Both the position numbers and the translations under genes were made by a program. A stretch of 64,000 bases of DNA, taken from CAMCTV01 sp964420985. Its GTDB lineage: Bacteria; Bacteroidota; Bacteroidia; Flavobacteriales_D; Sanyastnellaceae. The stretch is from positions 1 to 64,000 of the forward strand of contig CAYQUT010000006.1 of the NCBI GenBank assembly GCA_964420985.1, in the 5' to 3' direction. The notes under the pieces are model-generated. The model was not told the origin of the DNA, did no database searches, and saw nothing but the letters and a program-made list of their open reading frames with translations. Positions within the stretch are counted from its first letter, which is position 1, and every line of letters starts with the position of its first letter. This document shows positions 16,766 to 25,267 of the stretch, one piece after another.

Positions 16766-18505
16766 ATGGCAGGCGGTAAGGAAACCCCACGGCAGAAGAT
16801 GATCGGGATGATGTACCTGGTCTTGACTGCCTTGCTGGCGATGAATATTTCAAAGGACGTATTACAAGCGTTTATTCAAATCCAAAAAGGATTGGGTAAA
16901 ACCAATTCTATCTTAGAAGAGAAGTCACAACGGACCATTGAAGGCATCAATGCTTCAACGGAAGGAGCTAAGGCTGTTCCTTTTCAAAAGGCTGTTGCTG
17001 AAGTAGATAAATTGTCTGACGAGCTAATCAATTTCATTGAAGAAATGAAGGCGCACGTTATGGCCTCTTCATCAAAAGCCAACGAAACTGGAGAAGGTTG
17101 GGAAGAGTTCATGAAAGATGAAGGCGGAAAACGAATAGCTATCTCAGCAGATGAGAAGAATGCGGATGGAAAGCTTATCATTTCCAAGCCTGACGAAAAC
17201 CAGAATAACACATCGTTGTTGATCGGTCACGAGCCGGCTTCTCCTCGAACAGATCCTTTTTCTGCATCTGATTTGAAATCCAAATTATTGAAGTTCAAAG
17301 ATCAATTGTTGGCCATTCGAGTAGAGAGAGCGGACAGCGGGGCTGAGGCTTTCACACTTCCTGCGGACTTGCAAGAGGCCATAAAGAGCACATTTAATTT
17401 TGATGGTCCTTACTTGGCTTCAGATGGTAAAGAGGAGTCTTGGGAAGTCAACAACTTTTTCCATATGCCTTTGGTGGCTGTTTTAGCCAACCTAACAAAG
17501 TATGAAACAGATGTGATGAACGTTAAAAATAACGTTTGTATGGCTTTGGCTGCTGGTATCAATGCAACAGATATGAAGTTTAATGATATTACAGTGGCTG
17601 TTGTAAATAAACAGAGTTATATTATTCGTGGAGGAGAATTTGAAGCAGAAATTTATTTGGCCGCCTACAATAAGTCAAGTAAGAACAAAATTTACATGGC
17701 CGGTGAAACTGATCCGGATGCTACTCCCACAGTATTTCCAGTGGGTGGAAAAGCTCCAGAGGGTGAGTCGGATAATGAAGGAAAGTGTCACTTTAAAGTG
17801 AGCACCGGAGGTTTGTCCGTAGGTCCACACGCTTACAAAGGTCAAATTGAGTACATGAAGAACGGTAAGCCCGAGTACGTTCCCTTTGTTGTTCCTGCAT
17901 TTTTCGTTGGTGAGCCAGTTGCGGTTGTTAATGCGGTTAAGTGTAATGTACTTTACAAGGGATTGGAGAATCCGGTTGAGATTTCTGTACCAGGAGCCAA
18001 TGGAGAAATAAACGCAACATGTCAAGGTTGTGAGCAAATGAACAAGGTGAAAAGCGGTTCTTATTTGATCAAGCCTGATAAAAATCAAAAGGTAGCAACC
18101 ATTAGTGTTTCTGCTCAAATCAATGGAGAGCAAAAGCCAATGGGATCAAAGGAATTCCGTATTAAGCGCGTTCCAGATCCATTTGCAATGTTCGCCGGTA
18201 AAAAGTCTAGTGACTCCAAAATAACCAAAGGAGCATTAGCTGGTGGTGATAAAGTTTTTGCTCAAATGGATCCTGATTTCATTTTCGATGGTATAACTTA
18301 TCAAGTGAAAAAGTATACAATGACAATTGCGTCGGGAGGTAAGCCCTTTGAAGAAAATGGAACGGGTGATCGTTTGAATGCGAGTATGAAATCTGCCTTG
18401 TCTGGCTGTAAGGCTGGAAGCACTGTGATATTCTCGAACATCGTTGCGGTTGGTCCTGATGGTGGTGAACGTATTCTCGGAAATATCGCTTTGAAAGTTG
18501 AATAA
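16766..18505 (+). CDS. gldM: Gliding motility / T9SS motor protein GldM (PorM)
   Basis: Inner-membrane-anchored shaft of the T9SS motor. 579 residues with the conserved start MAGGKETPRQKMIGMMYLVL and one membrane helix (about 13-30) entering the GldL pentamer. A large periplasmic part follows, made of helical-bundle and Ig-like domains that reach the GldK/GldN ring. The segment FVVPAFFVGEPVAVVNAVKC is typical of the family. Cys at about 394, 410 and 413 lie in the periplasmic domains. The gene is 46 nt after gldL and 13 nt before the gldN ATG. Confidence 0.97.
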   Translation: MAGGKETPRQKMIGMMYLVLTALLAMNISKDVLQAFIQIQKGLGKTNSILEEKSQRTIEGINASTEGAKAVPFQKAVAEVDKLSDELINFIEEMKAHVMASSSKANETGEGWEEFMKDEGGKRIAISADEKNADGKLIISKPDENQNNTSLLIGHEPASPRTDPFSASDLKSKLLKFKDQLLAIRVERADSGAEAFTLPADLQEAIKSTFNFDGPYLASDGKEESWEVNNFFHMPLVAVLANLTKYETDVMNVKNNVCMALAAGINATDMKFNDITVAVVNKQSYIIRGGEFEAEIYLAAYNKSSKNKIYMAGETDPDATPTVFPVGGKAPEGESDNEGKCHFKVSTGGLSVGPHAYKGQIEYMKNGKPEYVPFVVPAFFVGEPVAVVNAVKCNVLYKGLENPVEISVPGANGEINATCQGCEQMNKVKSGSYLIKPDKNQKVATISVSAQINGEQKPMGSKEFRIKRVPDPFAMFAGKKSSDSKITKGALAGGDKVFAQMDPDFIFDGITYQVKKYTMTIASGGKPFEENGTGDRLNASMKSALSGCKAGSTVIFSNIVAVGPDGGERILGNIALKVE

Positions 18506-18518
18506 AAAACAAAAACAA

Positions 18519-19373
18519 ATGAAGAAGTTTATTGCTTTGTTGGTCGCTTGTTGTGGTTTGTTGGTGACAACCACTGCGCAGACTGCATTGGATGGTGCTT
18601 ATGTTCCTGAGCATAACCCAACCCGTCGCGTGGTTCCTTATCCTTATTTGCGTCAAGCGGATGTGATGTGGAAAAAGCGCATTTGGCAGCGGGTGGATCT
18701 GAAGCAAAAGATGAACTATTCATTGTATTATCCAACAACACCTATTAAAAATCGCAGATGCCTTTACGATGTCATTTTGGACGGAATCAAGGACGGTCAG
18801 ATCACAGCCTATAGTACAAAGAACCCTTTTAATCCAACCTTGCCAGATGATGAGTTTAGCACTCCTTTATCACCAGAGGATGCGTTGAAAGAGGCAGCGA
18901 ATGCAGATATTATTCCTGAGTTTGATGAGAATGGCGAGCAAATAGGTACAAGAGATACCATAATTCCAATCTTAGCGGATAAGGTCAAATTCTATGAAAT
19001 AAAAGAAGATTGGATTTTTGACAAGCAACGTTCTGAGCGTTATGTTCGAATCATCGGTATAGCGCCAGTTGTTGAGAAAAAGTATGGAGGTGGATCCATT
19101 ATTCGTAATGACCCTGTCTTTTGGTTGTACTTTCCAGAATGTCGTTATTTGTTTGCTAATGCGGATGTTTTCAACTTACACAACACTTCTCAGCCCATAA
19201 CGTTTGACGATCTGTTTCAAAAAAGGATGTTTTCGTCTTACGTTGTAAAAGAAGAGAATGTTTATGACCGAAGGATTGAAGAATATTATCGTGATCCAAT
19301 GAAAGCCATTTTGGAAAGTGAGCGCATCAAAGAAGATTTGTTCTTGTTTGAGCATGACCTTTGGCATTATTGA
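18519..19373 (+). CDS. gldN: Gliding motility / T9SS periplasmic protein GldN (PorN)
   Basis: Periplasmic partner of GldK in the T9SS ring. 284 residues from ATG 18519, with a signal peptide (KKFIALLVACCGLLVTTTAQ). The conserved motifs are DVMWKKRIWQRVDLKQKMN, RCLYDVILDGIKDGQITAY, KEDWIFDKQRSERYVRIIGIAP and the C-terminal RRIEEYYRDPMKAILESERI. A TTG at 18498 would extend it by 7 residues into gldM, but the signal peptide favours 18519. It is the last gene of the operon and is followed by a strong terminator. Confidence 0.96.
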   Translation: MKKFIALLVACCGLLVTTTAQTALDGAYVPEHNPTRRVVPYPYLRQADVMWKKRIWQRVDLKQKMNYSLYYPTTPIKNRRCLYDVILDGIKDGQITAYSTKNPFNPTLPDDEFSTPLSPEDALKEAANADIIPEFDENGEQIGTRDTIIPILADKVKFYEIKEDWIFDKQRSERYVRIIGIAPVVEKKYGGGSIIRNDPVFWLYFPECRYLFANADVFNLHNTSQPITFDDLFQKRMFSSYVVKEENVYDRRIEEYYRDPMKAILESERIKEDLFLFEHDLWHY

Positions 19374-19385
19374 GAAATATTAATG

Positions 19386-19418
19386 AAAAGCCACCGCAAG
19401 GTGGCTTTTTCTTTTTCT
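19386..19418 (+). terminator. Terminator of porP-gldKLMN
   Basis: GCCACC-GCAA-GGTGGC (19390-19405) followed by TTTTTCTTTTTCT, 16 nt after the gldN stop. The ABC-F reading frame nominally extends through it, which shows that the long form of that ORF is not real. Confidence 0.88.
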
Positions 19419-19424
19419 AGGGAT

Positions 19425-19432
19425 TACTTTTG
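19425..19432 (+). promoter_or_regulatory. -7 box of the ABC-F gene
   Basis: TACTTTTG is an exact TAnnTTTG match, 7 nt before the ATG at 19440. The transcript would have almost no leader. No clear TTTG is seen at -33. Confidence 0.45.
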
Positions 19433-19439
19433 CACCCGC

Positions 19440-21362
19440 ATGGTAACAATAGGAAATCTCACAGTTAGTTTTGGATCTCGCGATCTATTTTCAAATATTA
19501 CTTTATTCATTGGCCCTCGGGAACGAATGGGCTTGGTGGGTAAAAATGGGGCAGGGAAATCAACCATGCTTAAAATCCTAGCTGGATTACAAAACCCGAC
19601 ATCAGGTTCAGTTGCGTTTACTCGTGGAACAACGGTTGGTTACCTTGCTCAAGAAATGGAGCACACGCAAGGTGTAACGGTGAGAGAAGAAGCAGCAGCA
19701 GCATTTTCTGAGACATTGACCTTACAGAAAAGGATGGATGAGTTGATGGATGCCATTGCCAACCATCATGACTATACGAGTGATGATTATGCCGACAAAA
19801 TAGAAGAGATTGAAACCATTAGTCATCGCCTTTCTCTTGTGGATGCCACCAAGATGGATGAGAAGATAGAAAGGGTTTTGCGCGGTTTGGGTTTTGGACC
19901 CAACGATTTCGATCGTCAACTGTCAGAGTTCAGTGGAGGTTGGAAAATGAGGGTTCAGTTGGGTAAGCTCTTGCTCAGGAACCCCGATTTACTATTACTG
20001 GATGAGCCTACCAATCACCTGGACATTGAGAGTATTCAATGGCTAGAAGAATTTTTAGTGGATTACGAAGGTGCTATCGTTCTTATCTCGCATGATAGAA
20101 CTTTTTTGGATGCTGTAACCAAGAGAACGGTGGAAATTTCAAAAGGGAAATTGTATGATTACAAATTTTCTTATTCAAAGTACATAGAGCAGCGATTGGA
20201 GGAGATAGAGCGAGCAGAGAATGCAGCAGCCAATCAGCAGAAGTACATTGAGAAAACCCAAGTGTTGATTAATAAGTTTAGGGCTAAAAAAGACAAGGCG
20301 GCTTTTGCTCAAACTTTGATCAGGAAGTTGGATAAATTGGAAAAGGTAGAGGTGGATGATATCGATTCAACCTCTTTGCACATGCGATTTCCTCCAGCAC
20401 CGCATGCCGGAAAAGTTACACTGAAGGGTCATTCATTGGGAAAGGCCTTTGCAGAAAAGAGATTGTTCTCTACTGTGGATTTCATGATCAACAGAGGGGA
20501 GAAAATTGCTTTGATTGGAAAAAATGGTGTTGGCAAAACAACATTACTTAAAATAATATTGGGTCAATTGCAACATGAAGGTGAGATAGAGTGGGGTCAT
20601 GCCATACAAATGGGCTACTACGCTCAGAATCAATCTGAGGAATTGGATGGTGAGAAGACTATTTTTCAGACCATTGATGATGAGGCTGTCGGAGAGATAA
20701 GAACGCAAATTCGTGGTTTATTGGGTTCATTTTTATTTGGTAAAGATGAGATAGATAAAAAAGTGAAGGTGCTAAGCGGTGGTGAAAAGGCCAGATTGGC
20801 GTTGTGCAAGTTGTTATTAAAGCCAACCAACTTTTTGATTATGGATGAACCTACCAACCACTTGGATTTGGTGTCCAAAGAAGTGCTGAAGCAAGCATTG
20901 AGTCAATATGATGGAACATTGTTGGTGGTATCACATGATCGTGACTTTTTAAATGGATTGACGGATACTGTTTATGAGATCCTGCCCAATCGATTGAAAG
21001 TATGGACGGGTGACGTTTTGGATTTCTTAAAGGAGAAGAAGGCGGAGAACATTGCTGTTTATGAGCAGCAGTTGAGAGAGTCTAAGAAAAAAATTGAAGC
21101 TCAACCTTCCAATATCGCTCAGCCATTGGCCACTAAGGAAGAGGTGAAGGATAGAAAAAAAATGGAACAGCAATTGTCGAAATTGGAACGCAAGATTGAG
21201 GAGTTTGAAAGTGAGATTTCTGCATTAGAAGCAAAGATGGCTGAAATGGATTATTCAGATTTGGATAGGGTGAAGGAAGTGACTGATGCGCATCAAAAAA
21301 AGAAGGATGATTTGGCAGTGGTGTACAAAGAGTGGGAGATTTTAACTGAGCAATTGTGTTAA
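19440..21362 (+). CDS. ABC-F family ATPase
   Basis: Soluble protein with two fused ATP-binding cassettes and no membrane domain. ABC-F proteins act on ribosomes as translation factors or antibiotic-protection proteins. 640 residues from ATG 19440. The first cassette has GKNGAGKST (34-42), LSEFSGGWKMR and LLLLDEPTNHLD. The second has GKNGVGKTT (about 360-368), LSGGEKARLAL and FLIMDEPTNHLD. Between them lies the charged interdomain linker (about 240-310) with long helices. The C-terminal 90 residues form a coiled coil (KKMEQQLSKLERKIEEFE...), as in the Uup/YheS-like branch. No resistance context is seen, so a housekeeping role is likely. Confidence 0.95.
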   Translation: MVTIGNLTVSFGSRDLFSNITLFIGPRERMGLVGKNGAGKSTMLKILAGLQNPTSGSVAFTRGTTVGYLAQEMEHTQGVTVREEAAAAFSETLTLQKRMDELMDAIANHHDYTSDDYADKIEEIETISHRLSLVDATKMDEKIERVLRGLGFGPNDFDRQLSEFSGGWKMRVQLGKLLLRNPDLLLLDEPTNHLDIESIQWLEEFLVDYEGAIVLISHDRTFLDAVTKRTVEISKGKLYDYKFSYSKYIEQRLEEIERAENAAANQQKYIEKTQVLINKFRAKKDKAAFAQTLIRKLDKLEKVEVDDIDSTSLHMRFPPAPHAGKVTLKGHSLGKAFAEKRLFSTVDFMINRGEKIALIGKNGVGKTTLLKIILGQLQHEGEIEWGHAIQMGYYAQNQSEELDGEKTIFQTIDDEAVGEIRTQIRGLLGSFLFGKDEIDKKVKVLSGGEKARLALCKLLLKPTNFLIMDEPTNHLDLVSKEVLKQALSQYDGTLLVVSHDRDFLNGLTDTVYEILPNRLKVWTGDVLDFLKEKKAENIAVYEQQLRESKKKIEAQPSNIAQPLATKEEVKDRKKMEQQLSKLERKIEEFESEISALEAKMAEMDYSDLDRVKEVTDAHQKKKDDLAVVYKEWEILTEQLC

Positions 21363-21394
21363 AAAGAGAATCAGAAACAACCTTAAAGGTTAAA

Positions 21395-21424
21395 TTTGGT
21401 CTTTTACTTAAATAACTAATTTTT
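21395..21424 (+). promoter_or_regulatory. Possible promoter (TTTG-N18-TAATTTTT)
   Basis: TTTG at 21395-21398 and TAATTTTT at 21417-21424 (7/8 to TAnnTTTG), 6 nt before the ATG of the secreted MopE-motif protein. Confidence 0.35.
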
Positions 21425-21430
21425 TAATCA

Positions 21431-22675
21431 ATGAAATTGAAATTTACACTTTTATGTTTGGCATTGGTTGCTACTTTGCAATCTTGGTCACAAGGGCTTC
21501 CCTTCACTGGAACTATCAATGGAAGCAACGGAATAGTTGATGTTAGTATATTTTACGTTGATTCTATTTCTGGCATTTCGGGTAATATGGTTGTTACATC
21601 AGGTCCTAACGGTGGTTTTGATGGAGCTATCCCCGTGACCGGCAACGTAATGGGGCAGATGATGGTTTGGGCTTGTATCTCTAACTGTCAAGGTTTACAG
21701 GTATGTGACAATACCGTTTGGATACCAGGTGCCATTATGACCTTTGAATTAGAGTATTGCTTTGGTAACCCCAACACAGATAATGATGGTGACGGTTGGG
21801 ATGAGTTTTCTGATTGTAATGATAACAACCAGTGGGTTTATCCAGGAGCATACGAAGAATGTAACAATGGAGTAGACAATGATTGTGATGGTTCTATTGA
21901 TGAAGGCTGTAATGGTGACTCCACTTTTGTAGACAATGACAATGATGGATACACCAGCGATGTAGATTGTAATGATGCCAATGCTTGGGCTTTTCCTGGT
22001 GCTTTTGAAGAGTGTAACAATGGAATAGACAATGATTGTGACGGTTTGATTGATGAGGATTGCGGAGGTTCAACGGGTTGTGAGGCCAATATCTTTTTGG
22101 TGACAGATTCTATGATGAATGGTGCTAGCACTCCGTTTGTTGTTTGGGTTGTAAACGTTACGGATCCATCTTCCAATGCACAATACATGTGGTCTACGGG
22201 AGACGGTGGAACCATGACTGGGGCTTTCCCTACATGGCAGTATTCTGAAACAGGTACTTATGAATTGTGTTTGTTTACTTATTGTGCGGATGGAACCGTG
22301 GATACTTCATGTGTCATTTTCTCTGTAGAGAGTGATGGATCTGTTTTCCCAGGTGGAACGCAGCAAACGGGATTTACTTTGAATGTGGTTGGATCTATTC
22401 CAACATCTGTGGAGGAGACAGCAATGACCTCATTTGTAGTTTCTCCTAACCCTGTTGCTGAGAACACTGCTATTCGTTGGAATGCAGCATCCGCTGGTCA
22501 ATACAATATTAGATTGTACAATGCACAAGGTCAATTGGTTTCAGCTGAAAAATTCAATGGTCAATCAGGAACCAATGTTTGGAACTTGAATGGCAATGCT
22601 TTGTCCTCTGGTGTTTATCAATTGGTTATCCAATCACCCAATGGAAGCGTTACTTCAAAGCAGATTGTGAAGTAA
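21431..22675 (+). CDS. Secreted protein with two MopE-type metal-binding motifs and a T9SS sorting domain
   Basis: 414 residues. The signal peptide is KLKFTLLCLALVATLQSWSQ. Residues about 115-215 hold two copies of the putative metal-binding motif (DNDGDGW...SDCNDNN...YPGAYEECNNGVDNDCDG and a close second copy). A PKD-like segment follows (YMWSTGDGGTMTGAFPTWQYSETGTYELCLF). The last 80 residues (FVVSPNPVAENTAIRW, YNIRLYNAQGQLV, GVYQLVIQSPNGSVTSKQIVK) are a type A T9SS C-terminal sorting domain. The protein should be secreted by the GldKLMN machinery encoded just upstream and anchored to or released from the cell surface. Calcium or copper binding is inferred from the motif only. Confidence 0.9.
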   Translation: MKLKFTLLCLALVATLQSWSQGLPFTGTINGSNGIVDVSIFYVDSISGISGNMVVTSGPNGGFDGAIPVTGNVMGQMMVWACISNCQGLQVCDNTVWIPGAIMTFELEYCFGNPNTDNDGDGWDEFSDCNDNNQWVYPGAYEECNNGVDNDCDGSIDEGCNGDSTFVDNDNDGYTSDVDCNDANAWAFPGAFEECNNGIDNDCDGLIDEDCGGSTGCEANIFLVTDSMMNGASTPFVVWVVNVTDPSSNAQYMWSTGDGGTMTGAFPTWQYSETGTYELCLFTYCADGTVDTSCVIFSVESDGSVFPGGTQQTGFTLNVVGSIPTSVEETAMTSFVVSPNPVAENTAIRWNAASAGQYNIRLYNAQGQLVSAEKFNGQSGTNVWNLNGNALSSGVYQLVIQSPNGSVTSKQIVK

Positions 22676-22699
22676 TTTTTTAATAAGATTGAACGATGA

Positions 22700-22730
22700 A
22701 ATGGTTGCGGAAACGCAACCATTTTTTTTG
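22700..22730 (+). terminator. Terminator after the MopE-motif protein
   Basis: ATGGTTGCG-GAAA-CGCAACCAT (22701-22722) followed by a run of eight T. It lies in the convergent gap to the hydrolase gene. Confidence 0.9.
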
Positions 22731-22737
22731 GATTAAA

Positions 22738-23547
22738 TTATTTCGAAACAAGAAGCCGATCAAAGAAGGCCTTGCAGTGCTGATTAAATATATCAGCTTT
22801 CTCTAAGCTGACCAGGTGACCACATCGGTCAACGATTTGGATTTGGATGTTTTTAAACCTTTGGGCGTATTCCATGGCAGGTTTGAAGAACATATGATCT
22901 TGCTTGCCAACGAGAATAAATGTGGGGACCTCCGGACAGGCATCAAACAATTGTTTCAACTTAACATCAAGATATTTTCCATACATAGAAGTCCATTTTT
23001 TGTACTCCAGATTGGAAAGCAATTTGCTCTCTCGCACGAAAATATCACGAGATTTTTGATGGTTTTTTCTCGGCATCACTACTTTGGACATCAAAGCGTA
23101 GAAATTTCGATAACCGATAATTTTGGCCGTTGTCAAACCAATTTTTGCCCAGATTCTCAGTTTGTTATTTAGGGCAACAATAGGTCCGGCAAAGACCATG
23201 GATTTAATGGCCAATGGTCTGCTGTGGTACATTTGCATGGAAATGATACTGCCAAGCGATACACCCATAAGGTGAATGCCGTTGATTTTAAGGTGGTCCA
23301 CTACTCGCCATATTTCTTCACTAATCCATTCAAAGCTGTAATTGTTTTGCCATAAACAGGCCTCAGATGACGCTGCATGACCCGGTAAATCAATGACTAC
23401 AATATTATGTGAATCAAAGAACGCCGGAATTTGCTTTTTCCAAGTGCGCCTACTCCCACCTGCTCCGTGGATCATCAATATCCATTCTGATTGGGTATTT
23501 TCAGATTCATGTGTTTCAAAACTCAATAACGGTCTTATCCCTTCCAT
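22738..23547 (-). CDS. Alpha/beta-hydrolase
   Basis: 269 residues with a complete alpha/beta-hydrolase outline. The oxyanion-hole region is MIHGAGGSRRTW (25-36) and the strand-turn VVIDLPGHAASS follows. The nucleophile elbow is LMGVSLGSI with Ser98. The acid lies in FILVGKQDHMF, and the catalytic His is in DRCGHLVSLEK (about 245). No signal peptide is seen. The substrate cannot be predicted; relatives include esterases and C-C hydrolases. Its start overlaps the end of crcB by 13 nt, so the two are co-transcribed, but a functional link to fluoride is not obvious. Confidence 0.85.
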   Translation of the reverse strand: MEGIRPLLSFETHESENTQSEWILMIHGAGGSRRTWKKQIPAFFDSHNIVVIDLPGHAASSEACLWQNNYSFEWISEEIWRVVDHLKINGIHLMGVSLGSIISMQMYHSRPLAIKSMVFAGPIVALNNKLRIWAKIGLTTAKIIGYRNFYALMSKVVMPRKNHQKSRDIFVRESKLLSNLEYKKWTSMYGKYLDVKLKQLFDACPEVPTFILVGKQDHMFFKPAMEYAQRFKNIQIQIVDRCGHLVSLEKADIFNQHCKAFFDRLLVSK

Positions 23548-23912
23548 CCTTCAGAAATTTGGTAGGCAAAAATGAGCAATAAAAGAGAAAGCCCGACATT
23601 GAGTGTGATATAGGACAAACATTGCAGCCATTCTTGGTTTTGAATCATTCTAAAACTTTCTAAACTGAACGCAGAAAAGGTGCTTAATCCACCACAAAAT
23701 CCAGTAGCCAAGAGCAACCAAAGACCATTGTTTGCATTGGAGCTTTCTTGATAGAAGATTCTGTAGGACAATCCAATCAAAAGTGCCGCAATAGAGTTGG
23801 CCACAAGCGTGTTGGTGAAAATACCATTTGACTTAATGAAAGGTACATATCCCAAAGACCATCTTAAAATGGCACCTAATCCACCACCAATAAAAACAAG
23901 AATTGGATTCAT
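23535..23912 (-). CDS. crcB: Fluoride ion channel CrcB/FluC
   Basis: Small membrane protein that exports fluoride as a dual-topology dimer. 125 residues from the ATG at 23910-23912 (MNPILVFIGGGLGAILRWSL), or 134 from the ATG at 23937-23939; family members usually begin close to the GGGLGA motif, so the shorter form is preferred. The diagnostic GFCGGLSTFSAFSLE lies in the third helix, and four hydrophobic segments are visible. No fluoride riboswitch could be recognised upstream. Confidence 0.92.
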   Translation of the reverse strand: MNPILVFIGGGLGAILRWSLGYVPFIKSNGIFTNTLVANSIAALLIGLSYRIFYQESSNANNGLWLLLATGFCGGLSTFSAFSLESFRMIQNQEWLQCLSYITLNVGLSLLLLIFAYQISEGWKG

Positions 23913-23979
23913 GTCGGAAAGTTCGTAAATCTTGTTCATTTTTTGAATAAGAAAGGAAAAATGGATGCAAATTCGCAGC

Positions 23980-23987
23980 TAAATTTG
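23980..23987 (+). promoter_or_regulatory. -7 box of odhB
   Basis: TAAATTTG is an exact TAnnTTTG match, 25 nt before the odhB ATG. No TTTG is found at the expected -33 distance. Confidence 0.35.
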
Positions 23988-24012
23988 GTTCAATACCTTT
24001 ATACAACTGAAA

Positions 24013-25251
24013 ATGTCAAAATTTGAAATAAAAGTTCCCTCTCCAGGTGAGAGCATCAGTGAAGTCATCATTGCCAATTGGTTGGTGAAAAATGGGGACT
24101 TCGTGAATAAAGATCAAGTGATAGCTGAAATTGATTCTGATAAGGCTACATTGGAACTGGCCGCTGAGACTTCTGGTTCCATTGAAATTTTGGCTCAAGC
24201 GGGAGACACCATTGCGGTGGGTGCTGTTGCTTGTATCATAGACGCCTCTGCAAAGGCCCCTGAAGGGGTTGCAGTTGTGAAGGAAGAGAAAGTTGTAGTA
24301 AAAGACACTGCTCCGGTTCCCAATCCGATGCCAGCAGCAGCAAGCAATCATCCTGCTGCAGGCCATCCCTCGCCAAGTGCCTCTAAAGTAATGGCCGAGA
24401 ACGGTGTTACAGCTTCTCAAGTTACAGGATCAGGTCCTGGTGGAAGAATTACCAAAAGCGATGTTCTGAGTGCATTGGCAGGTGGAATAGACAGCAATGC
24501 AATTCCCCAACGCGGCGGAACCAGGAATGAGCGCAGAGAGAAGATGACCAACTTGAGAAAGAAGATTTCAGAAAGATTGGTATCGGTCAAAAATACGACG
24601 GCTATGTTGACCACCTTCAATGAGGTGAACATGAAGCCTGTCATGGATTTGCGTGCCAAGTACAAAGATGTTTTCAAAGAAAAACATGGTGTCGGTCTCG
24701 GTTTCATGTCATTTTTTACCAAGGCTGTTTGCGAGGCTGCTTATCATTTCCCAGCCGTCAATGCTAGAATTGAAAGCGGGGAGATTGTTTTCCATGATTT
24801 TTGTGATGTTGGCATTGCGGTGAGTACCCCAAAAGGATTGATGGTGCCAATTATTCGTAATGCAGAGAGCTTGAGCTTGGCAGAGATTGAAAAGACCATT
24901 GGGGGATTGGCCAAGAAAGCAAGAGAAGGGAAGATTACTGTGGATGATATGGCGGGAGGAACTTTTACTATCACCAATGGTGGAGTTTTTGGATCCATGT
25001 TAAGTACCCCCATCATCAACCCTCCTCAAAGTGCTATTCTAGGAATGCACAACATTGTTGAAAGACCTGTTGCTGAAAATGGCCAAGTGGTCATTCGTCC
25101 TGTCATGTATTTGGCATTGAGTTACGACCATCGAATCATCGATGGAAGAGAGAGTGTAGGATTTTTGGTGAAGATCAAAGAGATGTTGGAGAATCCAGAG
25201 CGCATGATTTTTGGAGGAAAGACAGCAGAAGAAGTTTTATTGGGTCTATAA
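24013..25251 (+). CDS. odhB: 2-oxoglutarate dehydrogenase E2 (dihydrolipoyllysine succinyltransferase)
   Basis: E2 core of the 2-oxoglutarate dehydrogenase complex, transferring succinyl groups to CoA in the TCA cycle. 412 residues. The lipoyl domain (2-76) carries the lipoylated Lys44 in IDSDKATLEL. A Pro/Ala linker is followed by the E1/E3-binding domain (about 118-155: PSASKVMAENGVTASQVTGS, then GPGGRITKSD). The catalytic domain (about 180-412) ends with SYDHRIIDGRESVGFL, with catalytic His373 and Asp377. The E1 gene (sucA) is not adjacent: upstream is the divergent crcB and downstream is serC. Confidence 0.96.
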   Translation: MSKFEIKVPSPGESISEVIIANWLVKNGDFVNKDQVIAEIDSDKATLELAAETSGSIEILAQAGDTIAVGAVACIIDASAKAPEGVAVVKEEKVVVKDTAPVPNPMPAAASNHPAAGHPSPSASKVMAENGVTASQVTGSGPGGRITKSDVLSALAGGIDSNAIPQRGGTRNERREKMTNLRKKISERLVSVKNTTAMLTTFNEVNMKPVMDLRAKYKDVFKEKHGVGLGFMSFFTKAVCEAAYHFPAVNARIESGEIVFHDFCDVGIAVSTPKGLMVPIIRNAESLSLAEIEKTIGGLAKKAREGKITVDDMAGGTFTITNGGVFGSMLSTPIINPPQSAILGMHNIVERPVAENGQVVIRPVMYLALSYDHRIIDGRESVGFLVKIKEMLENPERMIFGGKTAEEVLLGL

Positions 25252-25267
25252 TACAACTTATTGGGTG

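Noticed and set aside
19383..19439. N-terminal extension of the ABC-F protein
   Set aside because: These codons are the gldN terminator hairpin and the -7 box.
23913..24012. Fluoride riboswitch before crcB
   Set aside because: I could not recognise the conserved pseudoknot core in the short divergent gap to odhB.
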